Made by a program: the position numbers and the translations under genes
Notes under the pieces: model-generated
Database searches by the model: none
Seen by the model: the letters and a program-made list of their open reading frames with translations, nothing else
Told to the model about the DNA's origin: nothing
DNA from: an uncultured Eubacteriales bacterium
GTDB lineage: Bacteria > Bacillota > Clostridia > Oscillospirales > CAG-272
NCBI GenBank assembly: GCA_905210485.1
Contig: CAJLXA010000024.1
Location: 1-30,007 of the forward strand
Length of the DNA stretch: 30,007 bases
Reading direction: 5' to 3'
Part shown: piece after piece, positions 1 to 6,931 of the stretch
Numbering within the stretch: the first letter of the stretch is position 1
Layout: the number at the start of each line of letters is the position of its first letter

Positions 1-1086
1 CGTGCGCTGCAGTAGCATAGCCACCACAACCGCGGCGATTTTCAGCGGCGAAACGGGCGCTTTACCCGCCACACGGCCGGTCTCACCGTTCACGAGATAA
101 AAGTATTTCTTCTTGCGGAAAGTATATGACGCAAACCATACGGGAAGCAGAATGTGCTTGAATGTTACCTTTTTGTAATGATGTCTGTAAGACATATTAC
201 GGTATACGTCATAACCGCCCTCAGCTTCAATTTTTTCTTTTATGCGCGACTCGGCAACGCTCTTGGCTTTTACAAAGGCCGCCGACGGCCCCACGTCATA
301 TCGTTCGGCAAAAAAGCCGGAAAGATACGCAGGGTTATAGACATAAAGATTCTTGGTTTCAAAGGGCGAAACTTTGCCGAACATGGCGCTGTCCACCTTT
401 TTCGACGCCGGAATCAGAATGCCGTCGGTCATGTCTTCGCATTTGCCGTGATAGGGAAACCAGTCGATAACGGTACGGCTGCGGGTCTGCGTTTTACCGT
501 TGACTCTCACCGTGTAGTATTCTGTTCTCCTGCGCCCGCCTGAACCCGAAAAATCGGTCACAAGGTCGGTGTCGTAGGTAAATGCCGGGATATAGATGCC
601 GCTCATGGGCATCGCAGAGAGTTTCTTGCGAAAGCCGACAGGCGCCATAAGGCGGTGCCCCGCCCATTTCTGAAACTGGTCGCGCGCTTTCTTTTCGGAA
701 ACAAGAAAGGGCGTCATGGTTTCGGGAGGAATGATCGGCTCGTCAAGCGAAAGTTCGGTGACATAGTGATTGCCGCAAAAAGGGCAGTCGGCCGTCATGG
801 CTTCCGCAGGGAGGAGCATCTCCGCCCCGCAAGCGGGGCAGGAGACGGGGCGATTGCCCAATGCGCGCCAGTCGGGCGCGTCCCATTTATCGTTATCGGG
901 ATCGTATATGTATTCCGGTGCAACGATCGTCGGAGCGTCAATGGGAGAGTGGCTTTGGCAGTAAGGACAGACGAGATCCTGCGTATCCGGGGAAAATACC
1001 ATGCGGTTGCCGCACGTTTTGCACGGAAAGGCAGTCAGGCGCCCTTCTTTTGGTTCGGAAGTCTTTTTGGAATTTTCCTCGGGCAT
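1..1086 (-). CDS. Zinc-ribbon protein, TFIIB-type zinc-ribbon family (partial, C-terminus off the window)
   Basis: The minus-strand frame is open from an ATG at 1086 to the first base of the window, giving 362 codons without a stop, so the C-terminus is missing. GGAGG lies 9 nt before the ATG. Two Cys4 knuckle pairs are visible: CKTCG with CPYC in the first 50 residues, then CPACG with CPFCG around residues 80-100. The middle carries many aromatic residues, with GIYIPAFTYDTDL followed by an Arg-rich turn, as in clostridial proteins annotated as TFIIB-type zinc-ribbon proteins, some of which are mislabelled PriA-like. The last visible residues (PLKIAAVVVAMLLQ) look like the start of a membrane helix, which the family usually has there. 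Function is unknown; metal binding and membrane attachment are inferred. It starts 54 bp after the AbrB-like gene, with no hairpin between them, so the two are probably cotranscribed. Confidence 0.8.
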   Translation of the reverse strand, partial: MPEENSKKTSEPKEGRLTAFPCKTCGNRMVFSPDTQDLVCPYCQSHSPIDAPTIVAPEYIYDPDNDKWDAPDWRALGNRPVSCPACGAEMLLPAEAMTADCPFCGNHYVTELSLDEPIIPPETMTPFLVSEKKARDQFQKWAGHRLMAPVGFRKKLSAMPMSGIYIPAFTYDTDLVTDFSGSGGRRRTEYYTVRVNGKTQTRSRTVIDWFPYHGKCEDMTDGILIPASKKVDSAMFGKVSPFETKNLYVYNPAYLSGFFAERYDVGPSAAFVKAKSVAESRIKEKIEAEGGYDVYRNMSYRHHYKKVTFKHILLPVWFASYTFRKKKYFYLVNGETGRVAGKAPVSPLKIAAVVVAMLLQRT

Positions 1087-1140
1087 TAAAAGAGACCTCC
1101 AGTCATAACTTCTGCTTCATGGGAATAGATTAGAACAGAA

Positions 1141-1389
1141 TCAAAGAGATTTGCTCATTTCGGTGAGGCAGTGACGGCAGATTGCCTTTCCGCCGTTACG
1201 GATGAGTTCGTCGCGGCTTCCGCAGAAAACGCAGGACTCATTCTTCTTGACGATGACGACGCTTTCGCCCTGCAGGGTCAGCTCCACTTCATCGTTGTCC
1301 CGGATGCAAAGAGCATTACGCATGTTCTTCGGAATGACGATGCGTCCGAGTTCGTCTACACGACGATAAATACCAGTTTCTTTTGCCAT
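1141..1389 (-). CDS. AbrB/SpoVT-family transition-state regulator with C-terminal zinc ribbon
   Basis: This is an 82-residue protein. Residues 1-50 form the swapped-hairpin AbrB DNA-binding domain: TGIYRRVDELGRIVIPKNMR is the family hallmark, followed by a short acidic strand and VVIVKK. The C-terminal half differs from Bacillus AbrB and carries a Cys4 ribbon at C53, C56, C71 and C74 (CVFC...CRHC), a form common in Clostridia. AbrB proteins repress post-exponential genes during growth and are themselves repressed by Spo0A~P. The ATG is preceded by AGGATGG about 9 nt upstream. The gene is read from a strong sigma-A promoter about 290 bp upstream that overlaps a Spo0A-like box, which fits the classic Spo0A-abrB circuit. 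It is divergent from the spm-spoIIIA operon. The family is certain; equivalence to abrB rather than a paralogue such as abh is inferred. Confidence 0.93.
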   Translation of the reverse strand: MAKETGIYRRVDELGRIVIPKNMRNALCIRDNDEVELTLQGESVVIVKKNESCVFCGSRDELIRNGGKAICRHCLTEMSKSL

Positions 1390-1504
1390 AGTGAGTTACC
1401 ATCCTTTTTTATTTGTCAGCACGTTGTAAGCGGCTGCCATTACAAAATTATAATGCGGAATAGACATAATCGGAGCGTCCTTTCGAAGAATATAACTTTA
1501 AAAA

Positions 1505-1537
1505 ATACACACACGCGCACACGCATACACGCGTACA
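1505..1537. repeat. 33-nt alternating purine-pyrimidine tract
   Basis: Every base from 1505 to 1537 alternates purine and pyrimidine: AT, then AC repeats mixed with GC and GT steps. Such CA/CG-rich alternating DNA can adopt the left-handed Z form under negative supercoiling. It lies in the transcribed leader of the AbrB-like gene. A role is not shown; it may be a simple low-complexity tract. Confidence 0.7.
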
Positions 1538-1624
1538 AACAACAGTGCATAAATCACCGCCCGTTTCGGCCGATCCCGCGGAAACGGCGACGTTTCGGGT
1601 GCGGATAAGCCTTAAACTATGCGG

Positions 1625-1636
1625 TTTTGTCGAAAA
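1625..1636 (+). promoter_or_regulatory. Spo0A box (0A box) candidate, distal
   Basis: TTTTGTCGAAAA contains an exact TTGTCGAA core, the well-known 0A box. It lies about 35-45 bp downstream of the predicted abrB start point and faces the opposite way to the other box. Spo0A~P binding downstream of the promoter is how abrB is shut off in Bacillus subtilis; the same arrangement is inferred here. Confidence 0.6.
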
Positions 1637-1664
1637 AATACGGAGCTCCGATATTCTTGTCCTC

Positions 1665-1674
1665 TTTCGACAAT
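1665..1674 (-). promoter_or_regulatory. Spo0A box (0A box) candidate overlapping the abrB start point
   Basis: On the minus strand this reads ATTGTCGAAA, an exact TTGTCGAA core, directly after the -10 element of the abrB promoter. Its place at about -3 to +7 would let bound Spo0A block initiation. Confidence 0.65.
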
Positions 1675-1677
1675 ATC

Positions 1678-1706
1678 ATTATAACACAATTGTCAGAAAA
1701 TGTCAA
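1678..1706 (-). promoter_or_regulatory. Consensus sigma-A promoter of the AbrB-like gene
   Basis: On the minus strand, TTGACA (1706-1701), a 17-bp spacer and TATAAT (1683-1678) form a perfect consensus, with TGT just before the -10 (extended -10). The expected start point is near 1671, giving a leader of about 280 nt before the ATG at 1389. Confidence 0.85.
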
Positions 1707-1752
1707 TAGGTAGTAGCGAAAAAAATAAGAAAATACATAAAAAGGTGATTTT

Positions 1753-2334
1753 ATGCTTCACAAGCTGATACCGGCCATAGCCATTCCGAGTTTTCTTTAC
1801 AGTCTGATAAACGGCACGCTTCCCGCATTGTCCGCCGCTGTTTTCGGCGCCTGCGAGCGCGCCGTCACGCTGACATTATTGCTCCTCGGCAGTATGTGTT
1901 TCTGGAGCGGACTTATGGAGGTGTGGAAAAGCGCGGGCGTGATCGGGTTTGTGTCAAAATTGCTTTCCCCTTTCCTCCGATGGGCGTTTCCGGAATCCTC
2001 GAAAGACCCCGAAACGCGTGAGGCGATCGCCGCGGCGCTTGCGGCAAACATGCTCGGTATCGGCAATGCGGCAACGCCTCTTGCGACCGGAGCGATGAAA
2101 GCCATGCAAAAACAGAACGGTACGAAAGAGCGCGCCAGCGACGATATGGTGACTTTTACGGTTCTGGGGTGCGCGCCGCTTTCCCTGTTGCCGACAACGG
2201 TTCTCGCCCTGCGCGCGGCGGGCGGCAGTCATAACGCCGCGTCGGTGCTGATTCCCATTATCTTATGCAGTCTTGCGGGAAGTCTTTTCTCCGTGATACT
2301 TTCACGTCTTATCTGCAGGTTGAAACGGTCATGA
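1753..2334 (+). CDS. spmA: Spore maturation protein A (SpmA)
   Basis: This 193-residue membrane protein carries the nucleoside-recognition (gate) domain. The family signature AANMLGIGNAATPLATGAMKAMQ lies near residues 95-118. Hydrophobic helices lie near residues 7-30, 38-55, 130-150 and 162-185. SpmA acts with SpmB in dehydration of the spore core during late sporulation; mutants make spores with more water and lower heat resistance. The biochemical activity is not established. The ATG is preceded by AAAGGTGA at good spacing. It is the first gene of the operon and shares ATGA with spmB. In B. subtilis spmAB lie with dacB, not with spoIIIA, so this neighbourhood is different. Confidence 0.96.
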   Translation: MLHKLIPAIAIPSFLYSLINGTLPALSAAVFGACERAVTLTLLLLGSMCFWSGLMEVWKSAGVIGFVSKLLSPFLRWAFPESSKDPETREAIAAALAANMLGIGNAATPLATGAMKAMQKQNGTKERASDDMVTFTVLGCAPLSLLPTTVLALRAAGGSHNAASVLIPIILCSLAGSLFSVILSRLICRLKRS

Positions 2335-2852
2335 CACAGATTTCATCGGCGCTTTTGCCGCTTCTTGTCGTATTGACGTCGCTGTTGTTCCTTTTGAAAA
2401 AGGAAACGGCCGTTGATGCTTTTATGCGCGGCGCGGGGGACGGTTTCCGCACCTCGCTGAAACTTTTACCGACGCTTATATTGCTGATGGTCGCTGTCGG
2501 AATGTTTTCGGCATCGGGGTTGGGAGACGCTTTGTCCCGGCTGCTTTCCCGCGTTTTCTTTTTCCTGCCGATCCCCGAAAAGCTGTATCCTTTGTTCATC
2601 GTGCGTCCTTTTTCCGGAAGCGCCGGAACCGCGCTTCTTTCCGATCTTTTTGAAAAAGAAGGGGCGGACAGCCGCGTCGGCATTGCCGCTTCGATTCTGG
2701 CGGGGTGTTCGGATACCGTGTTTTACGTAACCGCCGTTTATTTTGCGGCCGCCGATGTGAAAAAAACGCGTCATACGATCCCCGTAGCGCTGACGGTTTC
2801 TTTACTGCTGTTGTTTCTGTCATCGGCGGTGGCCGCATGGCTTGTGTCATGA
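2331..2852 (+). CDS. spmB: Spore maturation protein B (SpmB)
   Basis: This 173-residue membrane protein is the partner of SpmA. The start chosen is the ATG overlapping the spmA stop as ATGA; the frame is open 22 codons further upstream, but that stretch is spmA coding sequence. RPFSGSAGTALLSDLFEKEG and the following ILAGCSDTVFYVTAVYF then KKTRHTIP match the family, whose members have RPxSGSA and STETTFYT-like blocks. About four hydrophobic segments are visible. Overlap with both neighbours points to translational coupling and fixed stoichiometry with SpmA. Confidence 0.96.
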   Translation: MTQISSALLPLLVVLTSLLFLLKKETAVDAFMRGAGDGFRTSLKLLPTLILLMVAVGMFSASGLGDALSRLLSRVFFFLPIPEKLYPLFIVRPFSGSAGTALLSDLFEKEGADSRVGIAASILAGCSDTVFYVTAVYFAAADVKKTRHTIPVALTVSLLLLFLSSAVAAWLVS

Positions 2853-3745
2853 CGGGCGTACTGCCGGCCGGTATTCTTTCCTGCCTGCCGCCGGCGCTTG
2901 CCGTCTGCGTCGAGAGAGTGGGAAAAGGATATACGGATTTTTATGACAGGCTCTCCGAAATCCGCATGAGGACGGACCGGGTGTCTTCGCTTGTCCTCGA
3001 CGGGAAGAATCTTCCGCTGCCCATCGCTGTTTCCGAAGAAGAAATGGCGGAGACGGTCAAACGGCTTTCGGAGGGATCCATATATGCGCACCGCGATACA
3101 TTGACGCAGGGGTATATTGCGCTCGGCAACGGTTGCCGTGCGGGCGTTGCCGGAGAAGCGGTGTTGGAGAACGGGAAAATAACGGCGCTTCGCCGGGTGA
3201 CATCGCTGACGATCCGACTGTATCATCGGGTGAAAGACGCAGGGGCTACGGCGGAAAAGATATTCCGTGAAAACGGGAAACAGGGAATGCTCGTATATTC
3301 GCCGCCGGGCGGCGGTAAGACGACGCTTCTTACCGATCTTGCTCTTCGCCTTGCCGTCGGCAAAGAGGCCATGCGCGTTGCGCTGATAGACGAACGGTCG
3401 GAATTCTATATAGATAAAAACGAAGGGCGCGGCGCTCTGCTCGATGTATTGCGCGGCTATCCGAAAGCCTGCGGTATCCGTCTTGCCGTGCGTACGCTGT
3501 CCCCCGAAGTCATTATCTGTGACGAACTGGGGGATACGGAAGAGGCGGCGGCCGTTGCCGAATCCGCAAAAGCGGGAGTGCCGATCATCGCGTCGGTTCA
3601 TGCCGGGGATTACGCGGGATTTTTGCGGCGCCCCGTCGTACGGTTATTGGCCGAAGCCGATCTGTTTACGGTGGCCGTCGGACTTTCCGGCGAGAAAGGC
3701 AGAATGGTGTATACCGTGAATCGTCGTGACGGAGGCGCAATATGA
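2849..3745 (+). CDS. spoIIIAA: Stage III sporulation protein AA, ATPase
   Basis: This 298-residue protein (307 in B. subtilis) is the cytoplasmic, secretion-type ATPase of the SpoIIIA-SpoIIQ channel that joins mother cell and forespore. The P-loop is PPGGGKTT (G154-T159) and the Walker B is VIICDELG (residues 221-228, D225/E226). HAGDY near the C-terminus resembles the His motif of secretion ATPases. The start is taken at ATG 2849 because it overlaps the spmB stop as ATGA; a second in-frame ATG at 2837, four codons upstream, is possible. The spmAB-spoIIIA join at this overlap makes them one transcript. Confidence 0.97.
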   Translation: MTGVLPAGILSCLPPALAVCVERVGKGYTDFYDRLSEIRMRTDRVSSLVLDGKNLPLPIAVSEEEMAETVKRLSEGSIYAHRDTLTQGYIALGNGCRAGVAGEAVLENGKITALRRVTSLTIRLYHRVKDAGATAEKIFRENGKQGMLVYSPPGGGKTTLLTDLALRLAVGKEAMRVALIDERSEFYIDKNEGRGALLDVLRGYPKACGIRLAVRTLSPEVIICDELGDTEEAAAVAESAKAGVPIIASVHAGDYAGFLRRPVVRLLAEADLFTVAVGLSGEKGRMVYTVNRRDGGAI

Positions 3746-4221
3746 AAATACTCGGTCTTTCGCTTCTCCTTTTTGCCGTCGGGTACATCGGTTTCTTTTC
3801 CGTGAGGCATGAAAGGGAGCGGCCGTCCGCATATGCGGCATGTCTTGCCTTTTTGAAGTATATCCGTACCGGCATTGCCGATTATCATAAACCCATACCG
3901 GCAATTATCCATGATTTTGACAATGAATATTTACAAAAAATAGGTTTTCTCACACAAGACGGTCAAGGGAACCGCCGATGGAATACGAATGTTCTGGAGG
4001 AAAAAGCGGTTTTGTTTCCCGACGACCTCGGCATGTTTACGCGCTTTCTTTCGGAACTCGGCAGCGGTTTCCTCGGCGATGAAATACGGCGATGCGACGA
4101 AGCGATTGCCGCCATGGCCGCGGGAGAAAAGAAAAGTCTGTCGGAAGCGCCGAGAAAAAGTCGTATATACGGAACGCTTTCCGTCGGCGGCGCGCTTCTT
4201 CTTTTACTTGTTTTTATGTAA
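3742..4221 (+). CDS. spoIIIAB: Stage III sporulation protein AB
   Basis: This 159-residue protein (171 in B. subtilis) has an N-terminal membrane helix (residues 1-20), a helical cytoplasmic middle and a second helix at the extreme C-terminus (GGALLLLLVFM). That matches the GspF-like SpoIIIAB, which sits next to the SpoIIIAA ATPase. The short E-L-G-S-G-F-L-G-D block near residues 109-117 is the family's typical feature. The start overlaps the spoIIIAA stop (ATGA). Sequence conservation is low in this family, so operon position carries much of the assignment. Confidence 0.93.
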   Translation: MKILGLSLLLFAVGYIGFFSVRHERERPSAYAACLAFLKYIRTGIADYHKPIPAIIHDFDNEYLQKIGFLTQDGQGNRRWNTNVLEEKAVLFPDDLGMFTRFLSELGSGFLGDEIRRCDEAIAAMAAGEKKSLSEAPRKSRIYGTLSVGGALLLLLVFM

Positions 4222-4263
4222 TCAATACGGTATGATTCCGATAAAATTTACGAAGGGAAAAAT

Positions 4264-4458
4264 ATGGAAGTCGCTCTTATTCTGAAAATAGCGGGTATCG
4301 GTATGCTGATTGCCGTTTGCTGTCAGATACTCGGCAAAGCGGGACGTGAAGATCAGGCCACACTTCTTTCGATTGCCGGTATCGTTCTCGTACTCTTTCT
4401 TCTGATGCAGGAGATTTCGTCGCTCCTTGCGACGGTACGGAGCGTGTTCGGCGTTTGA
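4264..4458 (+). CDS. spoIIIAC: Stage III sporulation protein AC
   Basis: This 64-residue protein is almost entirely two membrane helices joined by a short charged loop (GKAGREDQA), matching SpoIIIAC (about 68 residues). It has GxG near the N-terminus and ends in the amphipathic QEISSLLATVRSVFGV. It is a small membrane part of the mother cell-forespore channel. GAAGGG precedes the ATG. A 42-bp gap separates it from spoIIIAB, the longest in the operon before spoIIIAH. Confidence 0.95.
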   Translation: MEVALILKIAGIGMLIAVCCQILGKAGREDQATLLSIAGIVLVLFLLMQEISSLLATVRSVFGV

Positions 4459-4838
4459 ATCTTTTGCAGATTTGCGGCATCGGGGTTCTGGCCGCGGTGC
4501 TCGCCTTTATACTGAAAAGTTGTAACGCGCGTCTTGCGCCGTTTATCGGCATCACGGCGGGCGTACTCCTGTTTGCCACTGTGATAACAGCCGTTTCGAC
4601 GTTTATCAAACCTTTGTCCGACTATGCCGCGCGCTACGGATTTTCCGATATGTTCGGCGTGGCACTGCGGGCAATCGGACTCGGATATCTTACCGAGATC
4701 GGTAGCGGTATATGCCGTGAGCTCGGCGAAAAAGGACTTGCCGACGCCGTTTCCCTTGCGGGGCGGATGGCGATTCTTCTCATCGGACTGCCCGTGTTTC
4801 TTGAGATTCTGGAATTGGCGGTGCATTATGCGGAGTGA
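4455..4838 (+). CDS. spoIIIAD: Stage III sporulation protein AD (TTG start)
   Basis: This 127-residue protein (133 in B. subtilis) has four hydrophobic segments and the family blocks GIGVLAAVLAFILK, IGLGYLTEIGSGICRELGEKGLADAVSLAGRMAILLIGLPVFLEILE. The likely start is TTG, overlapping the spoIIIAC stop as TTGA. GGAGCG lies about 10 nt before it. The reading frame continues to overlap the spoIIIAE start by 11 bp. The protein forms part of the SpoIIIA membrane complex. Confidence 0.95.
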   Translation: MNLLQICGIGVLAAVLAFILKSCNARLAPFIGITAGVLLFATVITAVSTFIKPLSDYAARYGFSDMFGVALRAIGLGYLTEIGSGICRELGEKGLADAVSLAGRMAILLIGLPVFLEILELAVHYAE

Positions 4839-5928
4839 ATGTGTAAAAAAAGCCGGACTTGCCGTGATACTGATGTTTCTGTGCTTTCGTTTGTTTTCCG
4901 TAACCGGGGAGGCGTGGGAACCGGAGGACGGCCTTTCTTCGGTTCTTTCGTCGCTTCCCGATGCCGTGAGGAGCGAGATTCCCGATGCCGATGAAGAAAC
5001 GCTGACGAAGCTTTCCGGCGTAAAGTATTATGTTACCTTTATATTCGATACGCTTTCGGAAAAAAAGACGCCGCTTCTTTCCGCATTTTCCTCTGCGCTC
5101 GGCATGATGCTTCTTTTGTCGCTTGCCGTCCATATCGGCGGCGAGCGCAAAGGAATCCGTACCGTGATATCCGCCGCCGCGGCCGTCTTTTTTTACCGGC
5201 TGTCGGAAGAAACGTTTTTGTCCGTTGCCGATTATCTTACGGACACTGCCGCATTTGCAAAAACGCTTGTCCCGGTTTTTACGGCGCTGTATGCGGCCGG
5301 CGGCAATACGGCGGCCGCGCTTTCATCGGGCGGCAGTTTTACGGTCTTTCTGTCTTTGGTCGATATTCTGGCCGGCGATCTGCTTTTGCCGCTTGTGCGT
5401 CTTCTGTTCGCGTTGACCCTGATAGGCGAAATGCGTACAAACGCGGATTTTTCCGCATTTGCGAAAAGCCTGAAAAAAACCTATACCACCATACTTGTTT
5501 TTCTTTCTATGCTGTTCGGCGTTACGCTGTCCGCACAGACTTTGCTCTCGTCGGCGGCCGATACGCTTTCGGCGCGATCTCTTAAATTTGCGGTCGGCAA
5601 CATGATCCCCGTTGTCGGCGGTACGGTCGGGAACGCGCTCGGTACGGTTGCCGCCTCGGTCGGCTATATCCGCACCGCGGCGGGCGGCGTTTCCGTGGCG
5701 ACGGTTCTGCTCATTACGCTCCCGACGCTTTTGCAACTTTTCTGCATGCGGCTTGTATGTTCGGTTGCCGGCGGTATCGGACGGCTTATCGGCGCGGTAG
5801 AGGGCGAACGCGTTGCCGCGGATTTTTCGGGGATCTACGATATGCTTCTGGCAACGGTTGCGCTTACCGCGGTATCGCTGATTCTTCTGATTACGGTGTT
5901 TGCGAAATGCGCGGTGGCGGTCGGATGA
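4828..5928 (+). CDS. spoIIIAE: Stage III sporulation protein AE
   Basis: This 366-residue polytopic membrane protein (399 in B. subtilis) opens with a signal-like helix (KKAGLAVILMFLCFRLFSVTG), followed by an exposed acidic stretch (residues 25-60) and about seven further hydrophobic segments. The block VGNMIPVVGGTVGNALGTV is the clearest family signature. The ATG at 4828 lies inside the end of spoIIIAD, with GGCGGTG before it; the frame is open upstream, but that region is spoIIIAD coding. It is the largest membrane subunit of the feeding-tube complex. Confidence 0.96.
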   Translation: MRSECVKKAGLAVILMFLCFRLFSVTGEAWEPEDGLSSVLSSLPDAVRSEIPDADEETLTKLSGVKYYVTFIFDTLSEKKTPLLSAFSSALGMMLLLSLAVHIGGERKGIRTVISAAAAVFFYRLSEETFLSVADYLTDTAAFAKTLVPVFTALYAAGGNTAAALSSGGSFTVFLSLVDILAGDLLLPLVRLLFALTLIGEMRTNADFSAFAKSLKKTYTTILVFLSMLFGVTLSAQTLLSSAADTLSARSLKFAVGNMIPVVGGTVGNALGTVAASVGYIRTAAGGVSVATVLLITLPTLLQLFCMRLVCSVAGGIGRLIGAVEGERVAADFSGIYDMLLATVALTAVSLILLITVFAKCAVAVG

Positions 5929-6395
5929 GCGCGTATCTCAGCGCCTGTCTCGCGGCGGCCGGCGTTTTCGCGCTTTTGACGCTTCTTTCGCCGGAGGACA
6001 GGGAAATTGAAAAAAGCGTCAAACTTGTTTTGTCTCTTCTGCTTATTCTATTTGCGGTGTCGCCGCTTTTTCGCGGCGATCTCACGGATAGCGTGAAAGA
6101 ATTGTTTTCGGATCATACGGATACGGCGTATGACAGTGCGGAAGGGGAAGAGTGGATGACGGAGAAATCCCGCGCCGCGTTCATCGAAGGCGTCAAAACC
6201 GCATTGGTCGGGAAATTCTCTCTTGACGCAGATGACGTGTCGGTATCGGTGACGTTTTCCGAGGGGATTACGCCGGAATCCGTGGCCGTTACGTTATCGG
6301 GCAACGCCGTGTTTGCCGATCTTCCCGGAATAAGACGTTACGGAAAAGAAAATTTTACAGAGGAATTTGAGGTGATTCTGCATATCGGAAGTTAA
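5925..6395 (+). CDS. spoIIIAF: Stage III sporulation protein AF
   Basis: This 156-residue protein (206 in B. subtilis) has two N-terminal membrane helices (residues 1-20 and 30-48, SVKLVLSLLLILFAVSPL) followed by a soluble domain ending in EVILHIGS, in line with the ring-forming SpoIIIAF. It is shorter than the Bacillus protein, mainly in the linker. The start overlaps the spoIIIAE stop (ATGA). Its last five codons overlap the proposed spoIIIAG start region. Confidence 0.92.
   Translation: MSAYLSACLAAAGVFALLTLLSPEDREIEKSVKLVLSLLLILFAVSPLFRGDLTDSVKELFSDHTDTAYDSAEGEEWMTEKSRAAFIEGVKTALVGKFSLDADDVSVSVTFSEGITPESVAVTLSGNAVFADLPGIRRYGKENFTEEFEVILHIGS
6369..6384 (+). promoter_or_regulatory. Shine-Dalgarno and candidate ATA start of spoIIIAG
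   Basis: GAGGTGAT (6369-6376) is an eight-base match to the anti-SD complement AGGAGGTGAT. It is followed, 9 nt after its GG, by an in-frame ATA at 6382. The frame has no ATG, GTG or TTG between the stop at 6373 and TTG 6475. Because GAGGTGAT also encodes part of spoIIIAF, the match could be chance. Confidence 0.5.
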
Positions 6396-6873
6396 GTCGA
6401 CGGGCGGCTTTCTGTCCGTCATCAAGAAGAAACAATGGCTGATCTTTCTGTTTCTCGCGGGAGCGATTCTTCTTTTGTTCGGTTCCCGGTTATCGCGGAA
6501 AGATACGGAGGTAAAAAATGAAGAGGCGGATTTTGCCGCATACCGTACCGCGCTTTCGTCCGAGGCCGGCGCGCACTGCGCCAAGGTTGCCGGCGCGGGG
6601 CGCACCGAGGTGATTCTGCACTTTGCCGGTGAAGAAGAGTACGTTTACGCAAAGAACCGCCGCGACAACGGCTCCGAAGAGTATGTATATTCTTCGGGCA
6701 AGGGACTTCTCTTACGGGTGGATTATCCCGCCGTCGACGGCGTTTCCGTATTATGCGAAGGCGGCGATGACCCGGCGGTGAAAAAGGAGATGATCGAAAT
6801 TCTTTCCGCCTTTTTCGGTATCGGGAGCAACCGGATCCACGTCGGAAAAGGAAATTTCGGAAGTTCGTCATAA
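6382..6873 (+). CDS. spoIIIAG: Stage III sporulation protein AG, apparent non-canonical start
   Basis: The frame encodes a ring-forming SpoIIIAG-type protein: a cytoplasmic lysine-rich start (VIKKKQW), a membrane helix (LIFLFLAGAILLLFG), a linker, and a domain ending in the family block EIIEILSAFFGIGSNRIHVGKG-like sequence (here KKEMIEILSAFFGIGSNRI). The nearest usual start codon, TTG at 6475, lies after the membrane helix and would remove it, so it is unlikely to be the real start. I place the start at ATA 6382, which gives 163 residues and has a strong Shine-Dalgarno; CTG 6412 is the other option. The alternative is a point change or sequencing error at the start. The protein overlaps spoIIIAF by 14 bp, suggesting coupled translation. 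Gene identity is sure; the exact start is not. Confidence 0.85.
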   Translation: MSEVKSTGGFLSVIKKKQWLIFLFLAGAILLLFGSRLSRKDTEVKNEEADFAAYRTALSSEAGAHCAKVAGAGRTEVILHFAGEEEYVYAKNRRDNGSEEYVYSSGKGLLLRVDYPAVDGVSVLCEGGDDPAVKKEMIEILSAFFGIGSNRIHVGKGNFGSSS

Positions 6874-6931
6874 CGCGGAAAACTCCGGCATATATTTGAA
6901 CCAAGAAAAAAACACAAGGAGGCACATCACT

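Larger units (their letters stand above)
1390..1752. other. Divergent intergenic control region (363 bp)
   Basis: There is no gene here. The region holds the long (about 280 nt) leader of the AbrB-like transcript, an alternating purine-pyrimidine tract, two Spo0A-like boxes and the abrB promoter, each listed separately. The plus-strand promoter of the sporulation operon should also lie here. I looked for a sigma-E type promoter (ATATT-like -35, CATACAnT-like -10) and found only weak matches, so I do not call one. AAGGTGATTTT just before the ATG at 1753 is the spmA ribosome binding site. Confidence 0.75.

Noticed and set aside
1404..1448. Possible 14-codon leader peptide on the minus strand upstream of the AbrB-like gene
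   Set aside because: No Shine-Dalgarno and no run of regulatory codons; short chance frame.
1171..1608. Plus-strand open frame of 145 codons over the AbrB-like gene and the divergent control region
   Set aside because: The minus-strand AbrB signature is unambiguous; the reverse frame has no ribosome binding site and runs into the low-complexity tract.
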